Under the pieces are notes generated by a model. It saw only the letters and a list, made by a program, of their open reading frames with translations. It was not told the origin of the DNA and did not search any database. Positions 53,250-62,864 of a DNA stretch of 64,000 nt are shown here, one piece after another. The position numbers were made by a program, and so were the translations under genes. The stretch is taken from assembly GCA_963785155.1 (NCBI GenBank), contig CAWAUB010000006.1:124001-188000 (forward strand). The letters run 5' to 3'. The DNA comes from DASUSH01 sp963785155. GTDB lineage: Bacteria; Actinomycetota; Thermoleophilia; Solirubrobacterales; 70-9. The stretch's first letter is position 1. Each line of letters starts with the position of its first letter.

Positions 53250-54645
53250 CTGGTCGGTGGCGGCGGTGGCGGGATGACCGGGCGGCAGCGGCTGCGCTTC
53301 TTCTTGCCGCCCTTGCCCTTGCCCCGCTTGCCCTTGCACTTGATCTTCACCGGGGTCGAGATGGGCTCGCCCTTCCACGGGGTGGCGGTGCCGCTCCAGG
53401 GCTCCCCGTAACGGCGGGTGACGTCCTCGGTCGGATCGCCGAAGCCGACGCCGTAGCCCTCATGGCTGCCGGCCGCCGCGAGGAGAGTCGGATGCCTCGA
53501 GGACCTTCTCCCAGAGCACGACGCCGTCTACGCCCGCCGCCATCTGCGCCTCGATCTTCGCCGCGAAGTAGCCGGCGCGAACCTGGAGCGACTCCGGGCC
53601 AGGGCGCGCCGGCGACGTCCGAGGCGATGCCCGCCTCGCCGACGAAGATCGGCTTCCGCAGGCCGGATGACCCGCACTGATCAAGTCTCGCCGGGAGCCC
53701 GTTCCACTGATCGCCGGGCAGGGGGACGTCCGAGCCGTCGGAGGAATTGCCCTCGTAGTCGTAGTCGTGGTACTCGCAGATGTCGACCGGCTCGTGGATC
53801 TGGCGGAAGTGGTTGTTCGCGGCGCCGCACTGCCCTGAGCCCATCGTCCCGAGGCTGACGAGGTGGTTCGGGTCGGCGGCCTTGACCGCGCCGGTCATCT
53901 CGGCGGCGAAGCCGCGGAGCGCCGCCGCAGCGCGGTCCTCGTCGCAGCCACCCCCTGCCTGGGGAGCCTCGGCCTCGTTCGCGAGCTGCCAGAAGGCGAT
54001 CGCGGGCTCGTCGCGGTAGTGCTCGGCGACCGAGCGGGCGTAGTCGAGGTAGGAGCGCGCGTAGCCATAGCCCGGCGAGCGGAAACCGGACTCGTAGAAG
54101 TCGGCGGTCTTCGCCTCGCCGCCGAACTCGCAGTCGGCCCAGTGGTTGACGAGCACAGGGATCACCTTCATCCCGCGCTGGGCCGCGCCGGCGACGACGC
54201 GATCGAAGGCCGCGAAGGAGCCCTGCTTCGGCCCCGTGCCATCGGGGTCGAACTGGCTCTGGAAGAACCACGTGCGGACGACGGTTGCGCCGGCGGCGCG
54301 GATCTGATCAAGCCAGGTGCCGAGCTTTGCGTCGGAGACCGGGCCGTAGCCCCCGTCGCAGACGTAGCCGCCCGGGGCGGCGGTGAGGCGGTACTGGTTG
54401 TAGCCGATGGGCCGCCAGGGCTCGACCGAGCCGCCGCCGACGACCCCGAAGCGGTCTCCGTCGGCGACGACGAAGCCCTCTGGCGCCTGCGCCGAGGCCT
54501 GCTGCGGGATGGCCGAGAGGGCAAGCAGCGCGGCCGAGGCGACCAGGATCGTGCGACAGCTCCGTGCAGCGCGTGCAAATCGGTGGCGAAGTTCCGTCCT
54601 CACGCCCTGTTCGTCGGGATCTGAGCCTGACCCGGCATCGGCCAT
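53246..54645 (-). CDS. Secreted GH5-like glycoside hydrolase (frame broken by two single bases near 53600 and 53490)
   Basis: Signal peptide near residues 30-52 (CRTILVASAALLALSAIPQQ). The TIM-barrel core has RPIGYNQYRLTAAPGGYVCD, the acid/base Glu224 in FWQLANEAEAP and the nucleophile Glu337 in PIFVGEAGIAS, as in clan GH-A (cellulase or mannanase type). After two extra bases the chain continues PESLQVRAGYFAAKIEAQMA and GVDGVVLWEKVLEAS, then SHEGYGVGFGDPTEDVTRRY, and ends in a Lys/Arg-rich tail before PPPPPTS. 1400 bp less two is 465 residues. The real stop (53246-53248) overlaps the kinase gene's stop. Confidence 0.82.
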
Positions 54646-54774
54646 GCGCCCAGACCTCGAGGCGAGCGCCCGCTAGCCGATCGGTTGAGGCCAGCCCCTC
54701 CTCCGGGCACTTCGCCCGGCTCAGCCGGTCGCGATCGCCCCCTCGACGGCTGACCGGCGTGCTAGAAAGGAACC

Positions 54775-55419
54775 GTGGCTCGCGAAGAACGCGTAACGGT
54801 GATCATCGCCGACGACCACCCCGTCTACCGGTCGGGGCTCGCCCGGACGATCGGCCAGCGCACCGAGCTCAACCTGCTCGCCGAGGCGGAGACCGGGCGC
54901 GAGGCGCTCGACGCGATCCGCGAGCACACCCCCCAGGTGGCCGTGATCGACCTGAAGATGCCCGACCTCGACGGCCTCGCGATCCTCAACGCCGTCAAGC
55001 GCGAGGACATGGAGACGAAGATCGTCATGCTCACCGGCTACGCGGAGGGCGAGACCGCATATGAGGTGATGGCCGCCGGCGCCTCCGCCTACATCTCGAA
55101 GACCTCGGAGCCCGCCACCGTCTGCGAGACGATCACGACGGTCGCCCGGGGCGGCACCTACCTGGCCCCCGAGTTCCACGGCGCCCTCGCCGATCAGATC
55201 AAGCTGCGCGCGACGGATACCGGCCCGATCCTCTCCGACCGCGAAGCGGAGGTCCTCCGCCTCACCGCCGAGGGCAACTCGGTCGCGAAGATCGGCGAGC
55301 ACCTGCACCTGAGCTCGGCGACGGTCAAGACCCACCTTCAGCACACCTACCGCAAGCTCGGCGTCTCCGACCGCGCAGCCGCTGTCGCAGAGGCGATGCG
55401 GCGGGGGTTGATGGAGTAG
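54775..55419 (+). CDS. NarL/FixJ-type response regulator
   Basis: 214 residues from GTG 54775. Receiver: VTVIIADDHPVYRSGLARTI, the phospho-Asp in VAVIDLKMPDLDGLAIL (about 60) and the Lys in GASAYISKTSEPATV. LuxR HTH: LSDREAEVLRLTAEGNSVAK and LHLSSATVKTHLQHTYRKLG. Likely partner of the histidine kinase at 51510 with the GH5-like gene between them on the other strand. Confidence 0.92.
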   Translation: MAREERVTVIIADDHPVYRSGLARTIGQRTELNLLAEAETGREALDAIREHTPQVAVIDLKMPDLDGLAILNAVKREDMETKIVMLTGYAEGETAYEVMAAGASAYISKTSEPATVCETITTVARGGTYLAPEFHGALADQIKLRATDTGPILSDREAEVLRLTAEGNSVAKIGEHLHLSSATVKTHLQHTYRKLGVSDRAAAVAEAMRRGLME

Positions 55420-55485
55420 GCCTTACGATCGCGATCGCGTCGACCTCCACGGCGTCGAGTTCGTCTACACCGCCACGCAGTAACG

Positions 55486-58400
55486 CTAGGCCGCCAGCGC
55501 GCGCGAGCTGAGCAGCGCGTGGACCTCGGAGCGCAGGGCCGCGCTGGGTGAGACGCGGAACTCGCGGCCGAAGCGCAGGCGGCGCTTGGAGCCGCCGACC
55601 GGCATCTCGAGGATCACCTCGCACTCGCCGGGATAGGCGGAGAAGATCGTCTTCAGCTCGTCGATCAGGCTCGGCTCGAAGTCGGCCGGCGAGAGCTCGA
55701 GCTTGAGCGGCTCGGCGGGGGCGTTGGCGCGGCGGCGGGCGGCGGCGATCACGGTCGCGTCGGGCTCGAAGCGCTCGATCTCGGAGACGACGAAGCTGGT
55801 CTTGCCGCCCTCGCGGTGATCCAGGCGGCCCTTGGCGACGACGACCGTGTCGGAGACGAGGACCTCCGCGGAGGTCTCGAGGACCTGGTTGAAGATCAGC
55901 ATCTCGACCGAGCCGCCGAGGTCGTCGAGGCCCGCGAACATCATGTCCTGGCCGCTGCGGGTGCGCAGCTTCTTGGTCTCACCGACGAGGCCGCCGATCG
56001 TGAGCATCGCCCGGTCCTCCTTCGACCCCAGGTCGGCGAGCGAGCAGTCGACGCGTTCGCGCAGGGCGTCGCGCAGCGGCTTGAGCGGGTGCGAGGTGAC
56101 GTAGGTGCCGAGGGTCTCCTTCTCCATCGCGAGGAGCTCGCGCTGCTCGAATTCGCCCTCGGGGACGGGCGGGTCGGCGGGAGCGGTCAGCGCCGACAGC
56201 TCCGAGGAATCACCCGAGTCCTCCCCGGCCGGCGGGCCGCCGAGGTCGAAGATCGAGCCCTGCCCGCGCTGCGCGTCCTCCTGCTGCTTCTGGCCGTTCG
56301 CCTGCGCCTGCGGGAGCACCGCGAGCATCCCCTTGCGGGGGGCCCCCGTGGAATCGAGCGCGCCGCACTTGATCAGGCACTCGATCGCGCGCTTGTTGAC
56401 GGCGCGCGCGTCGACCCGCTCGCAGAAGTTCCAGATCGACCGGAACTCGCCGTCCTCCTCGCGCGCCGACTTGATCGCCTGGACGGCCGCGTGGCCGACG
56501 TTCTTGACGGCGTCGAGGCCGAAACGGATCGACTTGCCGGAGACGACAAAGCTGTGGTCGGAGACGTTGACGTCCGGCGGCAGTACCTCGATTCCCATCT
56601 CGTCGCAGCGGTTGACGAAGAACGGGACCTTGTCCTTCGTCGACATGACCGAGGAGATCACGGCGGCCATGTACTCGGCCGGGTAGTTCGCCTTCAGGTA
56701 GGCGGTCCGGTAGGAGATCAGCGCGTAACAGGCGGCGTGGGACTTGTTGAAGGAGTAGTCCGCGGCGGCCGTCATCAGCGACCACAGGTCCTTGGCGACC
56801 GCGGGCTTCGTGCCGGAGGCGGCGCAGCCGTCGATGAACTTCCCCTCCATCGTCGCCATCAGGTCGCGCTTCTTCTTGCCCACCGCCTTGCGCAGGTCGT
56901 CCGCCTCGGCCGGCGAGAAGCCGCCGAGCTGCTTCGAGATCTCCATCAGCTGCTCCTGGTAGATGCAGCAGCCGTAGGTCTCCTCGGTGATCGGGCGGAG
57001 CCGATCGTCCTGGTAGCGGACCGACTTCGGGTTGCGCTTGCCCTTCGCGTAGTCGGGGATGAAGCGCATCGCGCCCGGCCGGTAGAGGGCGCCGATCGCG
57101 ACGATGTCGTTGAACTCGGTCGGCCTGATCTGCTTGAGCGCCTCCCGCATGCCGTCGGACTCGAGCTGGAACACGCCGGTCGAGTCGCCCTTCGCGAGCA
57201 TCGCGTACGTCTTCGGGTCGTCGAGCGGAATCGCCTCGACGTCCAGCTCAATCCCCGTGCGAGCGCCGGATGATCTCGACCGCGTCCTCGATCACGTCGA
57301 GGTTCCGCAGGCCCAGGAAGTCCATCTTGAGCAGGCCGATCTCCTCGATCGGGCCCATCGAGTACTGGGTGACGATCTTGTAGGCGCGCTCCTGGCGGCC
57401 GCCGTTCGCGGGCCCGTTTGCCCCACCCGAGCGATCCTCGGCTAACTGCAGGGGCACGATCTCCTGGAGCGGGCGGTCGGCGATCACCACGGCGGCGGCG
57501 TGGATCGAGTTGTTGCGGACGATCCCCTCGAGCCCCTGGGCGACGTCGACGATGCGCTTCGCGTCGGGGTCGGCGTCGTAGGCCTTGCGCAGGTCCTGCC
57601 CGCGCTTCATGCACTCCTCGAAGGAGGGGCTGCGGCCCATGATCGGCTCCGGGATCTTCTTCGCGAGCTCGTCGCCCTTCATGTTCGGGTAGCCGAGCAC
57701 GCGGGCGGCGTCACGGGTGGCCGCGCGCGGGGCCATCTTGCCGAAGGTGATGATCTGCGCGACCGCCTCGCGCCCGTACTTGTCGGCCACGTAGCGGATC
57801 ACCCGCTCGCGGCCGCGGACCGAGAAGTCGATGTCGATGTCCGGCATCGACTTGCGAGCCGGGTTCAGGAAGCGCTCGAAGAGGAGGTCGTTCTCGACCG
57901 GGTCGAGGTCGGTGATGTTCAGCGCGTAGGCGACGATCGAGCCGGCGGCCGAACCGCGGCCAGGCCCGACGGCGACGCCGTTGTCCTTGGCGAACTTGAC
58001 GAAGTCCCAGACGATCAGGAAGTAGGACTCGAAGCCCATCTCCCCGATCACGCCGAGCTCGAACTCCAGCCGCTCGAGCGCCTCGGCCGGCACCGGGTCC
58101 CCGTAGCGGCGGCGCAGGCCCTCCTCGGCGAGGCGGCGGAGCATGCTCGCGGGCTCCTCGTCGTCCGGGGTCGGGAAGCGCGGCAGGAGCAGCTTGCCGA
58201 GCTCGAGCTCGATCTCACACCGCTCGGCGACCTCGACGGTGTTCTCCACCGCGCCGGGCCACTTGGCGAACGCCTCCGCCATCTCCTCGGGGCTCTTCAA
58301 ATAGAACTCGTTGGTGTCGAAGGTCATCTTCGGCGCGTCGAGCTTCGACTTCGTCTGCACGCACAGGAGCGCCGCGTGGTTGCCGTAGTCCTCGCGGCGC

Positions 58401-59062
58401 AGATAGTGGACGTCGCCGGTCGCCACGAGCGGCCGGCCGATCTCGCGGGCGAAACGGGCGATCCCCTCGTTCGCCTTGTCCTGCTCCGGGATCTTGTTCT
58501 CCTGGATCTCCATGTAGAGGTTCTCGGCGCCGAAAACTCCGGAGAGCTCGTCCAGATGGGCGCGGGCGTCGTCGGGGCGGTCCTCGACCAGTCGGCGGCA
58601 GAAGCGCGACTGCAGGCAGCCGGAGAGCGCGATCACGCCCGCGGAGTGGCGATCGAGGAGCTCCATGTCGACCGAGGGCTTGCCGCGGGCGAACCCCTCG
58701 AGGTAGCCGAGGGAGGTGAGCTGGACGAGGTTGCGGAAGCCCTCGTCGGAGGCCGCGAGCAGGGTCAGGTGGTTGCGCTCGGTGCGGTGCTCGATCGCCT
58801 TGCGATCGTCGACGTAGTAGGCCTCGAGCCCGATGATCGGCTTGATCCCCGCGGCGTTGCAGGCCTTGTAGTGCTCGACCGCACCGTTCATCACGCCGTG
58901 GTCGGTGAGGCCGAGCGCCGGCATTCCCTGCGCGGCCGCCATCTCCGCCATCGGGAAGGTCATCTTGTCGCTGACCTTGCGCTGGATCTGGCAGGCGCCG
59001 TCCAGCAGCGAGTACTCGCTGTGGACATGCAGATGCACTGCTTGGGCGGGCGCCGCTCCCAT
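55486..59062 (-). CDS. dnaE: DNA polymerase III alpha subunit (frame broken by one base near 57255)
   Basis: Replicative polymerase of the DnaE1 type. N-terminal PHP domain: VHLHVHSEYSLLDGACQIQR and GLTDHGVMNGAVEHYKACNA. Palm active site: GRGSAAGSIVAYALNITDLD and the metal-binding Asp in SMPDIDIDFSVRGRERVI. The frame breaks after LDVIEDAVEIIRRS (extra G in CACGGGGATTG) and resumes as IELDVEAIPLDDPKTYAMLA, AKGDSTGVFQLESDGMREAL, then FNKSHAACYALISYRTAYLK, a GLDAVKNVGHAAV region and an OB domain. 3577 bp less one is 1191 residues, a normal length. An essential gene cannot be truly broken here, so the extra base is most likely an error. Confidence 0.95.
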
Positions 59063-59144
59063 CGAAGACGATCATCGCAAGCGGGCCAGATGAAACCGGG
59101 GGGCCGAAGGGCCGCAAATCGCAACTTCCGACATCATCAGACCC

Positions 59145-59594
59145 GTGATCTGGCTCCTGCGCCACGGAGAGGCCGAGGATGACGCCGCCGACGACGCCTC
59201 GCGCAAGCTGACCGAGAAGGGACGACGGCAGGCGGAGAGCGCCGGCAAGGCCCTGGCGGCGCTCGGCGTCGAGCTCGACGCGTGCCTGACGAGCCCGAAG
59301 GTTCGCGCACGCGACACGGCCGAGGTCGCGTGCCGCGAACTGGGCGTCGAGGCCGAGCAGACCGACGCCCTGCGCGGAGGCGAGTTCGACATCGCCGACC
59401 TCGCGGCTGGCCGCGGCGAGGTGATGCTCGTCGGCCACGAGCCCGACATGCATCGCGCGATTCAGACCGCGACCGGAGGTCTCGTGAAGCTGAAGAAGGG
59501 CGGCGTTGCCGCGGTCGACGGCCGCGAGCTGCACCACCTGTTCAAGCCTGGCGATCTGGCCCGAATCAGCGATTACCAAGTCGTGATGTCGTGA
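59145..59594 (+). CDS. sixA: SixA-type phosphohistidine phosphatase
   Basis: 149 residues from GTG 59145, histidine-phosphatase fold: the catalytic WLLRHGEAED at the N-terminus, KLTEKGRRQAESAGKALAAL, CLTSPKVRARDTAEVACREL and the second His in EVMLVGHEPDMHRAIQTATG. Family members remove phosphate from phosphohistidine or sugar phosphates. Its end carries an 8-bp tandem repeat shared with the next gene's start. Confidence 0.85.
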   Translation: MIWLLRHGEAEDDAADDASRKLTEKGRRQAESAGKALAALGVELDACLTSPKVRARDTAEVACRELGVEAEQTDALRGGEFDIADLAAGRGEVMLVGHEPDMHRAIQTATGGLVKLKKGGVAAVDGRELHHLFKPGDLARISDYQVVMS

Positions 59595-59604
59595 TGTCGT
59601 GATC
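59581..59604. repeat. Three tandem 8-bp repeats across the sixA stop and next start
   Basis: TCGTGATG, TCGTGATG, TCGTGATC in a row. The sixA TGA is in the second unit and the GTG of the GST-like gene in the third. Loss or gain of one unit by slippage would shift the stop-to-start spacing by 8 bp. Confidence 0.7.
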
Positions 59605-60225
59605 CGGATCTGGCGGGCGCCGTGGTCGACGAACTGCGAGCGGGTCGCGCTGGCGCTCGCCCACAAGGGCCTCGAGGCGGATTCGGTGGTGATCGACTAC
59701 GCGGACCGGAGCGAGGTCGAGCGGGTGAGCGGCCAGGGGCTGGTCCCGGTGATCGAGGACGGCGGCGAGGTGATCGCCGACTCCGTCGCGATCATGCGCC
59801 ACCTCGAGGCGACCCGGCCGGAGGCGCCGCTGTTCCCGGACTCAGAGCCGGCGAGGGCGCAGGTCGACCTGTTCATCGAGTGGTTCAACGAGGTCTGGAA
59901 GGTGGCCCCGAACGCGCTCGAGGACGAGCTCGAGACCGGCTCACCCAACCTGGCCCTGGTCGAGCAGTACGAGCAGCGGCTCGACGGCGACCTCGACTTC
60001 TTCGAGCGCCTCCTGGCCGGCCGCGACTACTTCGGCGGCGAGTTCGGCGCCGCCGACTGCGTCGCCTACCCGCACCTCAAGTACGCCGCGGGCCGCGAAC
60101 CCGCCGACGACGAGCTCTTCCACGTGATCCTGGACGAGAAGCAGAGCGTTGAGGGCCGGCCGAGGCTGGCGGAGTGGATCGAGCGGGTTGGGGAGCGGCG
60201 GATGGCGTTTCCGCCGACGGGCTAG
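59599..60225 (+). CDS. Glutathione S-transferase-like protein
   Basis: 208 residues from GTG 59599. Thioredoxin-like N-terminal half (IRIWRAPWSTNCERVALALA, QGLVPVIEDGGEVIADSVAI) and all-alpha C-terminal half (ALVEQYEQRLDGDLDFFERL, YFGGEFGAADCVAYPHLKYA). Actinobacteria generally lack glutathione, so the real thiol or function is open. Its TAG stop contains the first base of repeat copy 2. Confidence 0.82.
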   Translation: MIRIWRAPWSTNCERVALALAHKGLEADSVVIDYADRSEVERVSGQGLVPVIEDGGEVIADSVAIMRHLEATRPEAPLFPDSEPARAQVDLFIEWFNEVWKVAPNALEDELETGSPNLALVEQYEQRLDGDLDFFERLLAGRDYFGGEFGAADCVAYPHLKYAAGREPADDELFHVILDEKQSVEGRPRLAEWIERVGERRMAFPPTG

Positions 60226-60508
60226 GGACGAAAGCGTGGTGTCCGCGTCGCGAGGCGCCGAGGTCGCGGGGCACTAAGGGGAAGGGATGGGAGGCCGTGG
60301 CGAGTTAGGTCCGGATATGACCCTTTTCTCGCCACGACACCCGAACAGCCCTTGTTCGCGCGTTCCTCTCGCTATGCGAGAGAAAGTCGCGAAGCCACCG
60401 AACTCAGCGCACGAAAACGCGCAAGAAGTCACCAAACCCGCCTATTCCACTCCCTACTAGCCCCGCGACCTAGGCGCCTTGCGGCGCGGACGCGACGGTC
60501 TCATCCCT
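60224..60508. repeat. Nested inverted-repeat element, copy 2 (285 bp)
   Basis: Fills the gap between the GST-like stop and the stop of the convergent Rpf-like gene. Terminal arms lie at about 60224-60285 and 60448-60508. The left arm matches copy 1's left arm at about 40 of 47 positions from 60239 (TCCGCG, CGCGAGGCGCCG, GGTCGCGGGGCA). The inner hairpins differ in sequence from copy 1: CGTGGCGAG / CTCGCCACG around GTTAGGTCC, and a 39-nt hairpin at 60355-60393 (arms TTCGCG / CGCGAA outside CTCTCGC-TAT-GCGAGAG). GTTAGGTCC and CCGAACTCA occur in both copies. No coding frame fits. Confidence 0.85.
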
Positions 60509-60521
60509 AGCTCGTGAAGCG

Positions 60522-61535
60522 TCAGCCCGCGCAGACCCAGGCGCTTCCGCCTGAGTCGGCCCAAATCTGCGACGCGATCTCGTCCTGCTGGGCGTGGGAG
60601 CCGTCTTCGGGGTTGCCCTCGCCGCCGTAGAGCTCCCAGGTCGAGGGGAGGATCTGGTAGGCGCCGCCGGCGCCCGAGGACGGGTTGACGGCGTCGTAGT
60701 TGCCGCCGGACTCGCACATCACGATGGCGCTCGGGATCGAGTAGTCGCCGACCCAGTCGGCGACCTCGTTCTGAGCGGCGGCCGCGCTGGCCTCCTGCTC
60801 CTGCGCCTCGCGCAGCTTCTGCACCTCGCCGGTCCAGCCGTCGACCTGCGAGCGGAGGCCGGCGAGCGCGCTCTGCTGGGCGGAGCGGGCCGCGGCGAGC
60901 TGCGCGGCGGCCTGCTCGGCTGCGGCGCGGGCGGCGGAGATCTGGTCGCGAGCGGCGGCGACCTCGTCGTTGAAGGCCTGCTGGCGGGCGCGGGCGGCCT
61001 CCACGATCTCGAGCTGAGCCTCGACCTGCTCGCGCAGAGCGCGCACGCGGGCGGCGAGCTCGGCGTCGGCGTCCTCGATCGCCTTCAGGTATTCGGTCCT
61101 CGTCGCGAGATCGTCGAAGCCGTCGGCCTCGAGGATCAGCGTCGCGGAGTCGGGGACGTCACCCTTGTACATGGCGATGAGGCGCTCGGCGAGCGCGTCG
61201 AGCGCGCGCTCGAGCCGGTCGCGGGCCTCGGCGAGGGCGTCGGTCGCGGCGGCGACGTCGGCGTCGAGCTGGGCTTCGCGCTCCTCGCCCTTGGCGAGCG
61301 TGGCGGAGAGCTGCGCCTCGCGCTCGGCGGCGGCGGTGGCGGCTGCCTGGGCGCTCGCCAGCTCGGCGCTCTTCGCCTCGATGTCGGCGGCGAGCCCGCC
61401 GGCCTCGGCCTGCGCCGAGTCGATCCGCGACTGCAGATCGCCGATGTTCTGCCCGAACGCGGGCACGGCGACGACGAGAGCGAGCAGGCAGGCTGCTGCA
61501 ATCGTGGCGAGGCGCTTGTGAGCTCGCAAGTTCAT
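60522..61535 (-). CDS. Secreted coiled-coil protein with Rpf/transglycosylase-like C-terminal domain
   Basis: 337 residues. Signal peptide (LATIAAACLLALVVAVPAFG), then about 220 residues of Ala/Glu/Arg-rich coiled coil of the PcsB or RipA type (IDSAQAEAGGLAADIEAKSA, LIAMYKGDVPDSATLILEAD). The end is a compact domain with IPSAIVMCESGGNYDAVNPS, SSGAGGAYQILPSTWELYGG and ADSGGSAWVCAG, resembling resuscitation-promoting factor lysozyme-like domains with catalytic Glu in CESGGNY. It should cut peptidoglycan, with the coiled coil as regulator. It sits behind a c-di-AMP riboswitch, as many Rpf genes do. Confidence 0.87.
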   Translation of the reverse strand: MNLRAHKRLATIAAACLLALVVAVPAFGQNIGDLQSRIDSAQAEAGGLAADIEAKSAELASAQAAATAAAEREAQLSATLAKGEEREAQLDADVAAATDALAEARDRLERALDALAERLIAMYKGDVPDSATLILEADGFDDLATRTEYLKAIEDADAELAARVRALREQVEAQLEIVEAARARQQAFNDEVAAARDQISAARAAAEQAAAQLAAARSAQQSALAGLRSQVDGWTGEVQKLREAQEQEASAAAAQNEVADWVGDYSIPSAIVMCESGGNYDAVNPSSGAGGAYQILPSTWELYGGEGNPEDGSHAQQDEIASQIWADSGGSAWVCAG

Positions 61536-61675
61536 CCTTCGAATGCCTACGGGGTTAGCTGCCGGGCTAGCGCCGAAGGATCTGGCGCTTCTGACTTCGA
61601 TTCGCCCCTGGCGGCGGTGCCGCCGACGGTTCCCCCGATCCCCCGGAAAAGCGGGGATTCGGCTGGTTGAGGCCG
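61536..61675 (-). ncRNA. c-di-AMP (ydaO/yuaA) riboswitch
   Basis: On the minus strand the leader of the Rpf-like gene shows the conserved blocks of this aptamer in order: CCGAATC, a hairpin, GGGGGAACCG, a GGCGGC/GCCGCC stem, AGGGGCGAATCG, a stem with AGCGCC/GGCGCT arms, then CCCGGCAGCTAACC, CCGTAGGC and ATTCGAAGGA. In known members c-di-AMP binding turns the gene off. Here AAGGA, the ribosome site, is the last aptamer segment directly before ATG, so ligand binding could mask it. The region beyond (61676-61754) is AT-richer and probably holds the promoter. Confidence 0.87.
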
Positions 61676-61754
61676 GGCACGTTAGCGAATGCTCACGATT
61701 CGGGCGCTACTCACCCGACGCAAAAAGTCCTGCATGCAAGGAAAATTGCAGCCT

Positions 61755-62708
61755 TCAGGCGGCGTTCAGCGTGATCCTGAGACCCTCGTCGACGCCTGTC
61801 TCGGCGTGCCAATTGAGGTCGGCTCCCGCCTTGCCCGGATCGATCGCGCAACGCTGAATCTCCCCCGCCCTCGCAGGCGCCATCTCCGGCTCGAAGTCGT
61901 CGCGACCGCCGATCCGCCCGAGCGCAGAGGCGAGCTCGAGCACGCTCGTCTCACGCCCCGTGCCGACGTTGTAGACGTCGCCGAGCCCGTCGGACCCGGC
62001 AGCCAACCGCTCCGCCGTCGCCTCGAAGGCGGCGACCACGTCGCCGACGAAGACGAAATCCCGGGTCTGCTCGCCGTCCCCGAACACGGTGGGCCGCCCG
62101 CCGTCGGTCATCCGCCCGCAGAAGATCGCCACGACGCCAGCCTCTCCGGCGGGGTCCTGACGCGGGCCATAGACGTTGCCCAGGCGCAGGCTCGCCCCCC
62201 TGAGGCCGTGAACCCGCTTGTAGAAGCCGACGTAGCCCTCCCCCGCCAGCTTCGACTGCCCGTACGGCGCCTCGGGAAGGATCGGCGAGTCCTCGGGGAA
62301 GGGCAGGTCGCGACCCTCGCCCTCGCCGTAGATCGCCCCGCCGGTGGAGGTGAAGATGACGGGGGCCTCGGGGGCCTCGCTGCGGACGGCCTCGAGCACG
62401 TTGACGGTGCCGACGACGTTCACCCGGGCATCGAAACCGGGCTCGAGAACCGAACGGCGCACATCCATCTGCGCGGCGAGGTGGAAGACCGCGCCGGGGC
62501 CCGTGCGGGCGACCGTCTCGGCGACCACGGCCGCATCCGCGATGTCGGCCTCCACGAGCTCGGCGCCGCGCTCGAGCGCGCCCGCCAGGTTCTCCCGGCG
62601 ACCGGTCGAGAGGTCGTCGATCACCGTCACCTCGTCGCCGCGCTCGAGCAGCGCGTCGACCAGGTTCGAGCCGATGAACCCCGCTCCGCCGGTGACGAGA
62701 GCGTGCAG
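61755..62708 (-). CDS. NAD-dependent nucleotide-sugar epimerase (UDP-glucose 4-epimerase-like)
   Basis: About 317 residues of the extended SDR family: LVTGGAGFIGSNLVDALLER, the NAD Asp in VTVIDDLSTGRRENLAG, VFHLAAQMDVRRSVLEP, IFTSTGGAIYGEGEG, YxxxK in PYGQSKLAGEGYVGFY and RLGNVYGPRQDP. The conserved N-terminus requires a start upstream of any GTG in it. A TGA lies two codons before, leaving CTG 62708 as the likely start, 8 nt after AAGGAGG. It probably supplies UDP-galactose or a similar sugar. Confidence 0.85.
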   Translation of the reverse strand: MHALVTGGAGFIGSNLVDALLERGDEVTVIDDLSTGRRENLAGALERGAELVEADIADAAVVAETVARTGPGAVFHLAAQMDVRRSVLEPGFDARVNVVGTVNVLEAVRSEAPEAPVIFTSTGGAIYGEGEGRDLPFPEDSPILPEAPYGQSKLAGEGYVGFYKRVHGLRGASLRLGNVYGPRQDPAGEAGVVAIFCGRMTDGGRPTVFGDGEQTRDFVFVGDVVAAFEATAERLAAGSDGLGDVYNVGTGRETSVLELASALGRIGGRDDFEPEMAPARAGEIQRCAIDPGKAGADLNWHAETGVDEGLRITLNAA

Positions 62709-62711
62709 CCC

Positions 62712-62864
62712 TCAGCCCTCCTTCACGTCGCGGCTGAGGGCGAGGTACGCCCCGACCGCGAGCGACGCCAGGCCGACACCGGCCACGACCCTCAACTGGG
62801 TTTGGAAGCGATGGCGGACGAACCTGACCACGGCCCGGCCGATCGCCTCGTAGATGGCGCTCAA
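62712..62864 (-). CDS. 50-residue single-helix membrane protein between argG and the epimerase
   Basis: TTG 62864 with AAAGGAG six bases ahead; its TTGA overlaps the argG stop. The product begins SAIYEAIGRAVVRFVRHRFQ and has one helix, VVAGVGLASLAVGAYLALSR, then DVKEG. The epimerase start follows by 3 bp, and its ribosome site is the end of this gene. The tight packing and a clean helix support it as real. No family is recognised. Confidence 0.7.
   Translation of the reverse strand: MSAIYEAIGRAVVRFVRHRFQTQLRVVAGVGLASLAVGAYLALSRDVKEG

Noticed and set aside
50985..53378. A 797-codon open frame on the minus strand
   Set aside because: It is the antisense of the PAS histidine kinase, whose domains are clear on the plus strand.
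50272..60508. A CRISPR array or insertion sequence as the source of the repeats
   Set aside because: There are two inverted-repeat elements with different centres, no regular spacers, no cas genes and no transposase.
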